Assembly (NCBI RefSeq): GCF_040812395.1
Contig: NZ_JBFNXH010000019.1
Coordinates: 15,740-79,739 of the forward strand
Direction of reading: 5' to 3'
DNA length: 64,000 nt
DNA from: Paenibacillus_E sp040812395
GTDB taxonomy: Bacteria > Bacillota > Bacilli > Paenibacillales > NBRC-103111
Shown here: piece by piece, positions 16,468 to 25,712 of the stretch
How the letters are laid out: each line of letters begins with the position of its first letter
Position numbering within the stretch: the stretch's first letter is position 1
Notes under the pieces: model-generated
Database searches by the model: none
What the model saw: the letters and a program-made list of their open reading frames with translations, nothing else
Told to the model about the DNA's origin: nothing
Translations under genes and position numbers: made by a program

Positions 16468-17688
16468 ATGTCGAACACATGGAAAATATACATGTTGGCC
16501 ATCGTCAGTTTTTTGGTAGGAACATCGGAGTTTATCATTGCAGGAATATTAGATAAGGTCGCCGAGGATATCGGGGTTTCAGTTGCCGCGGCAGGTCAGC
16601 TCATCACTGTTTTCTCGCTCGCTTACGCTTTCGGCACCCCCTTCCTGATGGCGGCTACGGCACGCGTAGAGCGGCGTAAGCTGATGCTGTACGCACTCAG
16701 CCTTTTCGTCATCGGGAACGTCGCCGCCGTCGTGTTGTCCGGTTTTGAATCGCTCATCGCTTCGCGCATCATTCTAGCTTTAAGCTCCGGCGTTTTTGTT
16801 GTTACAGCCTTAACGGTAGCATCCAAACTAGCTTCCCCGGGTAAACAGGGAAGCGCCATTGCGACACTTATCATGGGCTTCAGCACTGCTCTCATCGTGG
16901 GTGTCCCCCTTGGGCGGATCGTTGCTTCCTCCTATGAGTGGAAGACGATATTCGGAGGAATCGGTGTGCTCGGATTCGTCGCCATCTTTCTGGTTGCGTT
17001 TGCGATTCCGCGAACGGACGGGGAGGAACCCGTGCCGCTTCTCAAGCAATTAGCGCTGCTGAAGGAACCGAGAATCGTCGTTGCTTTATCCATCACTTTT
17101 TTCTGGATTGTCGGATATTCCACCGTGTATACGTATATATCGCCATTTCTGCTTAGCGTTACGGGCATGAATGAACAAATAGTAAGCATAGCTTTGTTCG
17201 CTTTCGGTATTGCCAGCTTGATCGGCTCCAAATTCGGAGGCTTTAGCACAGATAAATGGGGCGTTCCCCGCACCTTGATCGGTGGCATGCTGCTCCATGC
17301 GGTTGCGCTTATCGCCATTTCGTTAGCGGCGCACTCTCCTGCTGTCGTGTTCCCTCTGCTCTTGCTCTGGTCCATGTCAGCCTGGTCATCCGGCCCTACC
17401 CAGCAATTTTATTTAATTTCGCTTGCTCCAGAAGCTTCCGGCATCATGCTTAGCCTAAACAGTTCGGCGATACAGCTTGCCATGGCCGCAGGTGCGGGAA
17501 TTGGCGGCATCGTCATTCAGCAAGCGTCACTGGCAGCCATCAGTTGGATCGGAGCAGCGGCTGTCGTTATCGCGGCAGGTATTGCTGCCGCTTCTCTCGG
17601 ACAGTCGCGTTCGCGCCGCTCCCTCCGGCAGACAGAAGAAACCATTTTGCACAAAGCAGAAGCTCTTAACACCAGGAACCCCGTGTGA
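16468..17688 (+). CDS. MFS drug/sugar efflux transporter (DHA1, AraJ-like)
   Basis: A 406-residue, 12-TM major facilitator. Motif A between helices 2 and 3 is weak (ATARVERRKLML); the first helices carry GTSEFIIAGILD and helix 5 has the GVPLGRIV antiporter-type motif C region, as in DHA1 exporters of the AraJ/PbuE/YdhP type, which expel sugars, purines or drugs. Start at 16468 follows GAAGGAG; an ATG four bases upstream is out of frame. Linked to the ArsR gene by matching operators, so probably induced by its own substrate. Terminates at a shared bidirectional hairpin. Confidence 0.85.
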   Translation: MSNTWKIYMLAIVSFLVGTSEFIIAGILDKVAEDIGVSVAAAGQLITVFSLAYAFGTPFLMAATARVERRKLMLYALSLFVIGNVAAVVLSGFESLIASRIILALSSGVFVVTALTVASKLASPGKQGSAIATLIMGFSTALIVGVPLGRIVASSYEWKTIFGGIGVLGFVAIFLVAFAIPRTDGEEPVPLLKQLALLKEPRIVVALSITFFWIVGYSTVYTYISPFLLSVTGMNEQIVSIALFAFGIASLIGSKFGGFSTDKWGVPRTLIGGMLLHAVALIAISLAAHSPAVVFPLLLLWSMSAWSSGPTQQFYLISLAPEASGIMLSLNSSAIQLAMAAGAGIGGIVIQQASLAAISWIGAAAVVIAAGIAAASLGQSRSRRSLRQTEETILHKAEALNTRNPV

Positions 17689-17711
17689 GTACCGCTCTCA
17701 GCTCATCATGC

Positions 17712-17758
17712 AAAGCCCGATATACCGTCTGATCAAGATGGCTATCGGGCTATTTTTA
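17712..17758 (+). terminator. Terminator between convergent MFS genes
   Basis: AGCCCGATA (17713-17721) / TATCGGGCT (17743-17751) followed by ATTTTT. Overlaps the last codons of the minus-strand MFS gene by a few bases. Confidence 0.8.
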
Positions 17759-19027
17759 CGCGTGTATTTGCTGATGCGAAGCACTGTTTTTGGATAACCG
17801 CATAGCCATTAATGCTGCAAATAAGCAGACGAAGCCAGCGCTCATAAAAGCAAGTGAGTACGATCCCATCCACTCCCTTACTACTCCTGCCCCATAAGCG
17901 GCTGCTGAAGCGCCCATTTGGTGAGACACAACGATCCAGCCGAATATCATCCCCGCTTGTTCTTTGCCAAATTCTTTCGATGCCAGTTTAACGGTTGGCG
18001 GTACGGTAGCAATCCAATCAAGGCCATAAAACACGGAAAAAATCAGCAATGACGTTGGACTTGAATCGAGCGCATACGGCAAGAACAGTAAGGAAAGACC
18101 GCGAAGGCCATAATACCAGAACAGCAGCCATCGGCTGTCGAACCGATCTGAGAGCCAGCCCGAAAGGGTTGTGCCTACAAGATCGAACATCCCCATCAAA
18201 GCGAGCAGTCCCGCTGCCATCACTTCAGGAATTCCATAATCACCGCAGGCGGGAATCAGGTGCGTGCCGATTAACCCATTTGTCGAGAAACCGCAGAAGA
18301 AAAATGTTCCCGCCAGCAGCCAAAAAGCTTTATTGGTTAACGCCGATCGAAGTGTACGCAGCGGTGTCCAAAAGATGCTCCCCTTAAACAAAGCAGGTCG
18401 CACAAGCTCGTCGGATCCATAAGCCGCAGCACCGATATCAAAGGGATGATTTCGCATCCAAATGGCAACAATGATAAGCAGAACAACAATAAATGCCACT
18501 GCTGTATAAATCGCAGATCGCCAGCCGACTTCTACCGTAATTTTGGCCAGCAAAGGCAGGAATAACAATTGCCCGGTAGCCGCACTCGCTGTAAGCAATC
18601 CTACGACGAGTCCTTTTCGCTTCACGAACCAATGATTGGAAACCGTAACGCCCAGCACGTTCGCCATCATTCCTGTCCCGAGCCCTGCCACAAGCCCCCA
18701 TAAAATTTCAAACTGCCACAGGTGCTTCATTTGAGGGGTTATCAGCAAGCTTACAGCCAGGACAGCGAGCGACACTACCATGACTCTGCGAATACCGAAC
18801 TTCGCCAGCAGCGCGGCCGAGAATGGCCCTACTAATCCATATAAAAATATACCCATCGATATAACGCCGGATATCCCGCCGCGATTCCATCCGAATTCTT
18901 TTTCAAACGGAAGCATGAAGATGCTCGGCATAGAACGGATTCCCGCCGATACCAGCAGAGTTACAAAGGTAATGAGGACAACCACCCATCCATAAAAAAC
19001 TTTTGATGATTTCACATCTGTATTCAT
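17756..19027 (-). CDS. MFS transporter (oxalate/formate antiporter-like)
   Basis: A 423-residue, 12-TM transporter of the family that includes oxalate/formate antiporters and monocarboxylate carriers (FYGWVVVLITFVTLL at helix 1, WNRGGISGVISMG after the first loop, GWLSDRFDSRWLL between helices 8 and 9). The start at 19027 is set by a GGTGGAG site; the frame runs on to 19105 without one. It is divergent from an LLM monooxygenase gene that uses reduced flavin, so import of an organosulfur or carboxylate substrate for that enzyme is plausible. Confidence 0.85.
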   Translation of the reverse strand: MNTDVKSSKVFYGWVVVLITFVTLLVSAGIRSMPSIFMLPFEKEFGWNRGGISGVISMGIFLYGLVGPFSAALLAKFGIRRVMVVSLAVLAVSLLITPQMKHLWQFEILWGLVAGLGTGMMANVLGVTVSNHWFVKRKGLVVGLLTASAATGQLLFLPLLAKITVEVGWRSAIYTAVAFIVVLLIIVAIWMRNHPFDIGAAAYGSDELVRPALFKGSIFWTPLRTLRSALTNKAFWLLAGTFFFCGFSTNGLIGTHLIPACGDYGIPEVMAAGLLALMGMFDLVGTTLSGWLSDRFDSRWLLFWYYGLRGLSLLFLPYALDSSPTSLLIFSVFYGLDWIATVPPTVKLASKEFGKEQAGMIFGWIVVSHQMGASAAAYGAGVVREWMGSYSLAFMSAGFVCLFAALMAMRLSKNSASHQQIHA

Positions 19028-19223
19028 TTGATCTCCACCCTTCAACGCCATTTTAGCCATTGTTGTTATTGCTTGCCTAGGCAGTTTGCCGTGAAAAACA
19101 AGCAATTGTTGATGCTTTCAACCCATGCACATCTTCCAATTTTGTATGTACAACAAATATAATTCCCCGACTAAATATTGTCAATAAAAAGTAAATCAGG
19201 ACTTTTCTTATTTTGCCCACTTG

Positions 19224-19340
19224 TATAGTCGGATTAAATCTGTTAACATGACTTTCAACAGCCATATACGCCCAATGGTCCACCAAAGGCTCCCTTGCTG
19301 CCCGTGTAATCACCGGTAGTTTTGCGGAGCTTTTTTGTTT
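19224..19340 (+). promoter_or_regulatory. Leader of LLM monooxygenase gene 1 with hairpin/U-tract
   Basis: The 345-bp gap 19028-19372 holds no gene. It has the motif ATAGTCGGATTAAAT (19225-19239, also seen before the second LLM gene at 30.05 kb) and, close to the start codon, GCTCC (19289-19293) / GGAGC (19326-19330) followed by six T. A terminator-like hairpin inside a leader suggests attenuation. Confidence 0.45.
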
Positions 19341-19372
19341 GTATTCCGTCATCCATAAGCCAATTGTAAAGG

Positions 19373-20725
19373 GTGTTGAAATTGAACGCACAACCTCGAC
19401 AGCTTCACTTAAACCTCTTTCTTGTCAGTATGGGGCACCACGAGGCGGCTTGGCGGCATCCAAGCTCAGATCTTAGCGGTGTCCACGAATTTGCACACTA
19501 TCAGCAACTGGCAAGGAAAGCAGAAGCTGCTAACCTGGATTCATTATTCATTGCAGACCGCTATGCGAACTCGCCAACAGCCGTTCAATATGGCGCACTT
19601 GGCGGTTTCGAACCAATCTCGCTCCTGTCCGCCCTTGCTGTTGTTACGAAGCGAATAGGCCTTATTGCCACCGTTTCAACAAGTTTCAACGAACCGTTTC
19701 ATGTCGCCCGCATGTTCGCTTCACTGGATCACCTGAGCCATGGCCGGGCAGGCTGGAATATCATTACTTCAGGCACTGACAGCGAAGCCCAGAACTTTAG
19801 CCATGATCGAATAAGCCAGCATCATGAAAGGTATGAGCGTGCGAAGGAATTTGTAGAAGTCACAACCAAGCTGTGGGACAGCTGGGAAGATGACGCCTTG
19901 ATTCTTGACCAGTCATCGGGAATCTATGCCGACAAAAACAAAGTGCATGAGTTGCATCACAGAGGAAAGTACTTCTCCGTACGCGGACCGCTGAATACAG
20001 CACGCTCGCCGCAAGGACGTCCTATCCTTGTGCAAGCAGGCTCTTCCGAGGATGGGCGTGATTTTGCCGCCCAGAGTGCGGAAGCGATTTTTACCGCACA
20101 GCAAACGCTAGAAGATGCACAGGCCTTTTACGCAGATGTAAAGAGGCGTGTGCTCCTGAACGGGCGGGATCCGGCGCATGTAAAAATATTGCCCGGCATC
20201 TGCCCTGTTATCGGAGCAACCGAGGCCGAAGCGAAAGCGAAGGAAGCCGAGCTCCATGAGCTGACCAATCCGGTCTACAGCCTGATGCAGCTCTCCAACC
20301 GGATAGGATTCGACCTTACCGGCTATCCGCTCGATGGCCCGCTGCCCACATTGCCTGACACGAATCAGATTGCCGGCCATCAAAGCCGTACACAATTGAT
20401 CAAAGAGCTGGCCGACCGAGAACAATTAACGATCAGGCAGTTGCTCCTGAAATTAGCAGGTGGACGCGGGCATAAAACCATCGCCGGTACGCCGAAGCAA
20501 ATCGCGGATGAGCTGGAAGCATGGTTTACCGGCAAAGCTGCCGATGGCTTTAATATTATGCCGCAGCTTATGAACGGCGGGCTGGATGACTTTCTTGAGC
20601 TGATCGTGCCTGAGCTTCAGCGGCGAGGATTGTTCCGCACAGCGTATACAGGTTCAACGCTGCGCGATCATTATGGGCTGCCCATGCCCGCGAACTCATT
20701 TGCGAAGGCGAAGCTGTATCATTAA
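19373..20725 (+). CDS. LLM-class flavin-dependent monooxygenase (NtaA/SnaA/DszA family)
   Basis: A 450-residue TIM-barrel flavin-dependent monooxygenase. Family signatures: LHLNLFLVSMGHHEAAWRHP, SLFIADRYA, GLIATVSTSFNEPFHVAR, HGRAGWNIITSGTDSEAQNF, QAGSSEDGRDFAAQSAEAIF and a C-terminal DGFNIMPQLMNGGLDDFLELIVPELQRRG, split here only for reading. Relatives use FMNH2 from a partner reductase to open chelators (nitrilotriacetate) or desulfurise sulfonates, sulfones and thioethers. The GTG at 19373 is given; the in-frame TTG at 19382, six bases after AAAGGGTG, is equally likely. Neighbours (MFS, cysteine enzymes) favour organosulfur use. Confidence 0.9.
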   Translation: MLKLNAQPRQLHLNLFLVSMGHHEAAWRHPSSDLSGVHEFAHYQQLARKAEAANLDSLFIADRYANSPTAVQYGALGGFEPISLLSALAVVTKRIGLIATVSTSFNEPFHVARMFASLDHLSHGRAGWNIITSGTDSEAQNFSHDRISQHHERYERAKEFVEVTTKLWDSWEDDALILDQSSGIYADKNKVHELHHRGKYFSVRGPLNTARSPQGRPILVQAGSSEDGRDFAAQSAEAIFTAQQTLEDAQAFYADVKRRVLLNGRDPAHVKILPGICPVIGATEAEAKAKEAELHELTNPVYSLMQLSNRIGFDLTGYPLDGPLPTLPDTNQIAGHQSRTQLIKELADREQLTIRQLLLKLAGGRGHKTIAGTPKQIADELEAWFTGKAADGFNIMPQLMNGGLDDFLELIVPELQRRGLFRTAYTGSTLRDHYGLPMPANSFAKAKLYH

Positions 20726-20853
20726 GCAGTGCTGGATTAGTGTAGGGAACATGCAATACCAAAAGGGCCTGAGGCTGTGCATGTGCCACTGAAAAACTAA
20801 TGTTTTGAAAAAATCAAGAATTTAGGAGGATCAAAAATGTCTCCCTAAATACG

Positions 20854-20891
20854 AAACGAGCCTTAGAAGCGATTCTATAGGCTCGTTTTTT
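20854..20891 (+). terminator. Terminator downstream of LLM gene 1
   Basis: AACGAGCCT ... AGGCTCGTT stem with a 14-base loop followed by T6. Confidence 0.85.
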
Positions 20892-20933
20892 CTAATATTT
20901 TATTATTTTTAGAAGAGCGGACTTTTTCAGTGG

Positions 20934-21516
20934 CCCCGGCTGAGCCTCAGGTCCTTTTCTAAAAGGCATGGGGAGGGAATTGGGTGTTCCGGTTACATTT
21001 CGCCTTCGCAAGAAACGTGTAACAGCCGCCATGCGGAAGCGACACAACGCGCCCGAGGAGAGGAGGTACTTCCAGACCTCCCATGCCCCATGCACAGCGA
21101 TTTCGACGGAACAACGATGCCTTATTCCACGGCAACGTCCCTTTTCTCCCCCTGAAGCGGAACTAGGGTGCGTTAAATGAGCGAAAATATACCAAGAGTC
21201 CAGCATTTCTTGCTCATAACGCACGGTAGTTCCGCGAAACGTCCCTACGACCGAAAATACCGCCTCATAACGCACCTACGTTCCGCTCACCCGTGCCAAT
21301 AGACGATCTCTCGCAGATCGAGGCGGTATTTCAATACGCCAAACCGCTGTCGCACTTCCGGATCTTCTACGTCTATCCTGTCAAATGCTCATACGACACG
21401 ATGCGTGCGAAATCTCCGCTCTGCGAGCTCGTCACACACATAGCTGACGACATATACTTTCTGACGTATTAGAACGGGTATCCCTAATATTTTAGTTCTG
21501 TAAATGGTTTAAACAT
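20934..21516. repeat. Dispersed four-box element, copy B
   Basis: Lies in the 880-bp gap between two convergent genes. Boxes: forward 21108-21128 and 21159-21175, reverse 21216-21233 and 21267-21284. Box 2 and box 3 can pair over about 19 bp with two mismatches. It lacks the CTACTTTGAG-type left segment present in A and C but shares their core and right end (CTCTGCGAGCTCGTC, TTTAGTTCTGTAAATGG). A minus-strand open frame (20892-21275) aligns with one in copy C, but this is probably a by-product of nucleotide conservation. Confidence 0.85.
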
Positions 21517-21605
21517 GCTGGCTTTTGTCCAAAAGATCCTGAGGCTCTGCTTCAGGTCTTTTATTTTTTGCACGATCTGTGGTGGGCAAATTACCCTTGC
21601 CCGGC

Positions 21606-22649
21606 CTAGACGGTGAATTTAGCGGAACTATGATCGATGTAATCATCGCCGTAATGAAACAACAAAGGAAGGCCTCCCGTATGCACAAAAACGACTGCAT
21701 CATACCCGCTCAGCTCGCCTGCACGTCCTTTGGCAATTAATGCTGCCATCGCTTTCCCCGTATAAACGGGATCGAGAAATATGCCTTCCGCTTGAGCCGT
21801 GATGCGGATCGCCTCGTTACCCTCCTCCGTCATTTGGGCATACCCCTTACCGACAAAACGGTCTTCGAGCCAGATCTTCTCTGAACGTATCGAAGTTCCA
21901 GAACCTATTAACCGAAGTGCATCGTTCACAAGCTTGACCGTCTTCGCCCGTTTAAGGTCCGAAAAGCCGCTGATGCTCACTCCCAGAATATCAATGTCAA
22001 ACGGAAATGACGCAAGCAGCGTCCCCGAAATCAATCCGGCAAACGTGCCGCAAGTCCCCGCTGCTACCGCAACAAGCACCCGCCTAACTTTAGGACTCAA
22101 TTGCTCTAATTGCGATCCGAGCTCCTGCAGCGCGGTTATGTAGCCTACCGTACCCAACGCGTCCGTACCGCCTTCGGGAATAATGAAAGCTTTGCCTCCC
22201 GCTTGGGCAATGCCTTCGGCAACTTCCAGCATCTTTTTATTAATAAAATCCTGACCGACTGGGCCGACTGGAGCTTCAACGAAAGTAACGTCCGCTTGCA
22301 AGATTTGATCCAATAATAGATTGCCGCTAGTGAAAGGGACGCCTTCCGGACCATTTAAGACCAAATGAACGTTCAAACCGAGCTTTCTGGCGGCCGCAGC
22401 AGTCAGGTGTGCATGATTCGATTGGGCGGCGCCAGTCGTAATGATATGTGTCGCTTGTTCCGCTAACGCTTGCGCCAGGTGATACTCCAGTTTCCGCGCT
22501 TTATTTCCTCCTGCGCCGAGTCCTGATAAATCTTCGCGCTTCACAAGCACTCTGCTGCCCAATAGCTCAGACAGACGCTTTGCCTCCTGCAAAGGGGTAG
22601 GCCATTCTCCTAAAGCCACTCGGGGTAACGCTGTTACGTCTTGTGCCAT
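21606..22649 (-). CDS. D-cysteine desulfhydrase / ACC-deaminase-family PLP enzyme
   Basis: A 347-residue fold-type II PLP enzyme. It starts with LGEWPTPLQEAKRLSELLG, carries the PLP lysine in LGAGGNKARKLEY (family motif GGNKxRKLE), the TTGAAQSNHAHLTAAAA loop, and a C-terminal FVHTGGLPLLF. The family includes D-cysteine desulfhydrase (D-cysteine to pyruvate, H2S and NH3) and ACC deaminase; the genomic link to cysK favours the desulfhydrase. Strong AGGAGG site; 12 bp after cysK, so the two are one operon. Confidence 0.88.
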   Translation of the reverse strand: MAQDVTALPRVALGEWPTPLQEAKRLSELLGSRVLVKREDLSGLGAGGNKARKLEYHLAQALAEQATHIITTGAAQSNHAHLTAAAARKLGLNVHLVLNGPEGVPFTSGNLLLDQILQADVTFVEAPVGPVGQDFINKKMLEVAEGIAQAGGKAFIIPEGGTDALGTVGYITALQELGSQLEQLSPKVRRVLVAVAAGTCGTFAGLISGTLLASFPFDIDILGVSISGFSDLKRAKTVKLVNDALRLIGSGTSIRSEKIWLEDRFVGKGYAQMTEEGNEAIRITAQAEGIFLDPVYTGKAMAALIAKGRAGELSGYDAVVFVHTGGLPLLFHYGDDYIDHSSAKFTV

Positions 22650-22661
22650 TATCCAATCCTC

Positions 22662-23651
22662 CTAATGGGATGATGAGGCCGCCTCAACAGGCTGCTTGGT
22701 CAGATTCGGCAAGTTCAATTCCTCATCGAATAAGCCGATGCTCAAATAACGCTCCCCCGTGTCCGGCGCGAGCGCGACAACGCGTTTGCCTTTGCCTAGC
22801 TTACGGGCGACTTGCAGGGCAGCCCATACGGCGGCTCCTGTCGACGGACCTGCGAGAATGCCTTCCTGACGCGCCAAATCCCTCGATGTTTCCCAAGCGT
22901 TCGCATCAGAAATATGAATGATTTCCTCTAAAATCTCTTTGTTCAGCACTTCTGGAAGCATCGGCGGACTAATGCCATAAATGCTGTGCTCCCCTGGCTC
23001 TTCTCCTTCGATCACTTTGGAACTTTCAGATTCCACCAGATAAATCTTCACACCCGGCACGACTTCTTTAAGCCGTTCACCAACGCCCGTTATCGTGCCT
23101 CCTGTACCGGACGTAGCCACGAAGGCATCGATATGGTCATCGGTTTGCTCCAAAATTTCTTCCGCAGTCGTCTGTCGATGAATAGCTGGATTCGCTGGAT
23201 TCTCGGCTTGTCTGGCGATAATGCTGTTGGGCGTGTTGCGATGAAGCTCTTCGACACGCTCCTTTACCGCCTCCAGCTCTTCGTCTGCGCCAAACGTAAT
23301 AATTTGCGCCCCAAACGCGCGCAGCAGATCAAATCTCTCTTTATTATATTTCTCACGGATATAAATAATGGTTTTATAGCCAAGAACAGCTCCGATCGAG
23401 GCCAGCCCGATCCCTGTATTGCCGCTGGTAAGCTCAATAATTGTGCCTCCAGGCTGCAAAGTTCCGTCTTTTTCCGCTTGCCGGATAATGCCGTATGCCG
23501 TACGATCCTTCACGCTGCCGCCTGGATTAAATGATTCTAACTTCAAATAGATCTCCGCATCCTCTTCGTGAACAAGCTTGTTAATGCGCACCAGCGGAGT
23601 TTGGCCGATCAAATCAAGAATACTGTCACTAAGCTTCTTTCTGTCTCCCAC
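22662..23651 (-). CDS. cysK: Cysteine synthase (O-acetylserine sulfhydrylase)
   Basis: A 329-residue fold-type II PLP enzyme that makes L-cysteine from O-acetylserine and sulfide. PLP lysine K48 in NPGGSVKDR, the substrate loop ELTSGNTGIGLA, the phosphate-binding GTGGTITGVGE and the C-terminal PDTGERYLS are all intact. The start is a GTG at 23651 behind GAAGGAGGG; the TTG 18 bp upstream lies inside that ribosome binding site. First gene of an operon with the D-cysteine desulfhydrase. A leader with competing hairpins precedes it. Confidence 0.93.
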   Translation of the reverse strand: MGDRKKLSDSILDLIGQTPLVRINKLVHEEDAEIYLKLESFNPGGSVKDRTAYGIIRQAEKDGTLQPGGTIIELTSGNTGIGLASIGAVLGYKTIIYIREKYNKERFDLLRAFGAQIITFGADEELEAVKERVEELHRNTPNSIIARQAENPANPAIHRQTTAEEILEQTDDHIDAFVATSGTGGTITGVGERLKEVVPGVKIYLVESESSKVIEGEEPGEHSIYGISPPMLPEVLNKEILEEIIHISDANAWETSRDLARQEGILAGPSTGAAVWAALQVARKLGKGKRVVALAPDTGERYLSIGLFDEELNLPNLTKQPVEAASSSH

Positions 23652-23709
23652 AGGATTTCCCTCCTTCAATTTGAGCGCTGGGCACCAGCAGACAAAGCAT
23701 TTCCATATG

Positions 23710-23780
23710 AAAAAAATACAGACCTCCTTAGGGGAAACCTGTATCTCAGCTCATTCAATCAACATGGCACCAGGTTTCCA
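23710..23780 (-). promoter_or_regulatory. cysK leader: terminator hairpin with competing antiterminator pairing
   Basis: Minus strand: a stem ATACAG/CTGTAT (23716-23744) followed by U7 lies between the GNAT stop and cysK. The 9-mer CAGGTTTCC in its 5' arm (plus-strand 23733-23741) is also perfectly complementary to an upstream GGAAACCTG (plus-strand 23771-23779), giving two mutually exclusive folds. It may simply terminate the GNAT transcript, but the alternative pairing is what an attenuator would show. Confidence 0.45.
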
Positions 23781-23813
23781 CCGTCACAACGAGCGGGACC
23801 AAATCTTTGGACA

Positions 23814-24293
23814 TTAATTGGCCTGACTGGATACCGGGATCAGATCTTTCTGATAAGCCAGGACTAGATCCCAATCACCGCTAAATATCGGAATCCGGTA
23901 ATAACCCACTCGTTCATAAAGCGCAGCGGCCTCAGGCTGCTTCGGTCCTGTTTGCAGCTTAATGCTGCTGTAACCGAATTCGATGGCCAACCGCTCGATT
24001 TCGGCCAGGATAGCCTGCGCTACGCCCTTGCGGCGATAATCGGAGCGCGTATACATCCGTTTCACTTCAACTGTGGTTTCGTCAAGCGGCCTTAACGCGC
24101 CGCAGCCAACCGGATGACCATCCAGACGAGCGACGACAAACGCTGCACGCGGAACTTCGACATCGGACGGTTTGAAACCTGCTGTTCCGTCGGAGTCATA
24201 GAGCGCCGCCAGTTCTACGCTCAACTCCTTGATTAATTGCTCCGATTCTTCACTGCGAATAGGTTCAGGACCTGCAGTTAGGGTTGATCTCAT
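23814..24293 (-). CDS. GNAT-family N-acetyltransferase
   Basis: A 159-residue acetyl-CoA-dependent acetyltransferase. The fold is complete: PVGCGALRPL (beta 3), VEVKRMYTRSDYRRKGVAQAIL (beta 4 and the acetyl-CoA pyrophosphate-binding R-R-K-G-V-A loop), and LQTGPKQPEAAALYERVGY (beta 5/helix 4). Substrate unknown. The start at 24293 is set by AGGAGTGG; the frame to 24377 has an unrelated hydrophobic extension and no ribosome binding site. Precedes the cysK operon on the same strand, with the hairpin leader between. Confidence 0.88.
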   Translation of the reverse strand: MRSTLTAGPEPIRSEESEQLIKELSVELAALYDSDGTAGFKPSDVEVPRAAFVVARLDGHPVGCGALRPLDETTVEVKRMYTRSDYRRKGVAQAILAEIERLAIEFGYSSIKLQTGPKQPEAAALYERVGYYRIPIFSGDWDLVLAYQKDLIPVSSQAN

Positions 24294-24445
24294 CGGCTTA
24301 CCACTCCTATCTGACGTTAATATTCTGATAATGCCCATTGGTTTTATAGGTAATAAGTATATCGTTAAATTTAACATCCCCAGGATGGTGCGTCTAATAG
24401 GGATATTCTATTCTAGCATTTAATTTTTCTATCGTTCCTTACGGT

Positions 24446-24474
24446 TTGACGCCTGCAAATTACGGTGCTATAGT
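24446..24474 (+). promoter_or_regulatory. Sigma-A promoter of the aldo/keto reductase
   Basis: TTGACG (24446-24451), 17-bp spacer, TATAGT (24469-24474). Start of transcription expected near 24481, giving a leader of about 175 nt. The 24294-24657 gap has no gene. Confidence 0.7.
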
Positions 24475-24528
24475 GGATGACAAGCGTTCCAAAAATGCAC
24501 ATGCCTTCCTGTCGACCTTACCTATGGA

Positions 24529-24572
24529 GACTTTCTTATATCGCTGATTCAGCAAATAAGAGGGTCTTTTTT
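24529..24572 (+). promoter_or_regulatory. Candidate attenuator in the aldo/keto reductase leader
   Basis: Stem GACTTTCTTAT (24529-24539) / ATAAGAGGGTC (24556-24566), 11 pairs with two G-U, followed by T6. It lies between a good promoter and the start codon, so it should stop transcription unless remodelled. Confidence 0.5.
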
Positions 24573-24657
24573 GCATGGTGAATAAGTTGGCGTTTTGAAA
24601 CAGAAGAACTGGTACCATTGTCGCAAATGAAATCTAATTAAACGGGAGGCACCAAGG

Positions 24658-25638
24658 ATGAGTTATCGAACGATTGGCAAAACTGGCATACGCGTTTCCA
24701 GCCTTTGTCTAGGCACGATGTCCTTTGGCGGAAATGCCGATGAGCAAACATCCAAAGAGATATTTAACCGAAGCCGCGAAAAAGGCATTAATTTTTTTGA
24801 TACGGCGAACATCTATAACGGAGGTCTTTCGGAGGAAATCCTGGGCAGATTGATTAAAGGGTCCAGGGACGAGCTTGTTTTGACCAGCAAGGTTTTCTTC
24901 CCGACAGGATCCGATGTGAATGCGAAAGGATTGTCTCGCCGGCATATTTTTCTTTCCATTGAAGATAGTTTGCGCAGGCTGCAAACGGATCGGATTGAAT
25001 TCTATTTCGTGCATCATTTTGATTCGCAAACGGCCATTGAAGAGACGCTGCGCGCGCTCGATGACTTGCAGCGGCAAGGCAAAATCCTTTATCCGGCCGT
25101 GAGCAACTGGGCTGCATGGCAGATTGCCAAAGCCTTGGGCATTTCGGAGAAAGCGGCATTAGCGCGCTTCGAGCTTATTCAGCCCATGTATAACCTGGTG
25201 AAAAGACAGGCGGAAGTGGAGATTCTGCCTTTAGCGGAATCCGAGCAGCTTGGCGTAATCAGCTACAGCCCGTTGGGCGGCGGATTGCTGAGCGGCAAAT
25301 ACGGGCTGCAGCGCAAACCCGAGCAAGGCCGGCTGGTGGATCAGCCTATGTATACGAAGCGCTACGAGGAAGCTGCTTATTTTGATGCAGCGGAGCGCTT
25401 TACCGCATTTGCCAAGCAGCGCGAAGTGCATCCTGCTACGTTAGCCGTAGCTTGGGTGCAAAGCCACCCCGGTATAACGGCTCCCATCATCGGCGCCCGC
25501 AGCGTGGAGCAGTTGGAGCCGTCGCTGGCAGCGCTCGATTATAGCTTGGATGCTGAAACGCGTGCAGCGATCTCTGCCCTTACCGTCGCGCCTCCACTGG
25601 CAACCGACCGCAGTGAAGAAGCCGGTGCTGAACGTTAA
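24658..25638 (+). CDS. Aldo/keto reductase
   Basis: A 326-residue (alpha/beta)8 NADPH-dependent carbonyl reductase. The catalytic tetrad is readable: Asp in FFDTANIY, Tyr of the same motif, Lys in LTSKVF and His in YFVHHFD. The NADP-binding C-terminal part (APIIGARSVEQLEPSLAAL) is typical of the YhdN/IolS-like group. Substrate unknown. Start by the GGGAGG site 10 bases upstream. Monocistronic, with its own promoter, a leader hairpin and a strong terminator. Confidence 0.93.
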   Translation: MSYRTIGKTGIRVSSLCLGTMSFGGNADEQTSKEIFNRSREKGINFFDTANIYNGGLSEEILGRLIKGSRDELVLTSKVFFPTGSDVNAKGLSRRHIFLSIEDSLRRLQTDRIEFYFVHHFDSQTAIEETLRALDDLQRQGKILYPAVSNWAAWQIAKALGISEKAALARFELIQPMYNLVKRQAEVEILPLAESEQLGVISYSPLGGGLLSGKYGLQRKPEQGRLVDQPMYTKRYEEAAYFDAAERFTAFAKQREVHPATLAVAWVQSHPGITAPIIGARSVEQLEPSLAALDYSLDAETRAAISALTVAPPLATDRSEEAGAER

Positions 25639-25650
25639 TGTTTGCAACCC

Positions 25651-25697
25651 AAAAAGCAGGCACGATCATCATCTTCAATGATCGTGCCTGCTTCTTC
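25651..25697 (+). terminator. Bidirectional terminator between aldo/keto reductase and fusB-like genes
   Basis: Perfect 14-bp stem GCAGGCACGATCAT / ATGATCGTGCCTGC with A5 before and T-rich tract after; serves both converging genes. Confidence 0.9.
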
Positions 25698-25712
25698 ATT
25701 TTCAAAACCTGT

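Noticed and set aside
19077..19391. 104-codon minus-strand frame upstream of the MFS gene
   Set aside because: Lies over the leader and start of the LLM gene, lacks a ribosome binding site and has no recognisable features.
23700..23815. T-box riboswitch before cysK
   Set aside because: A GGTGGAAACC stretch recalls the T-box sequence, but it does not match the consensus exactly and there is no room for Stem I and a specifier loop without overlapping the GNAT gene. Kept only as a possible attenuator.
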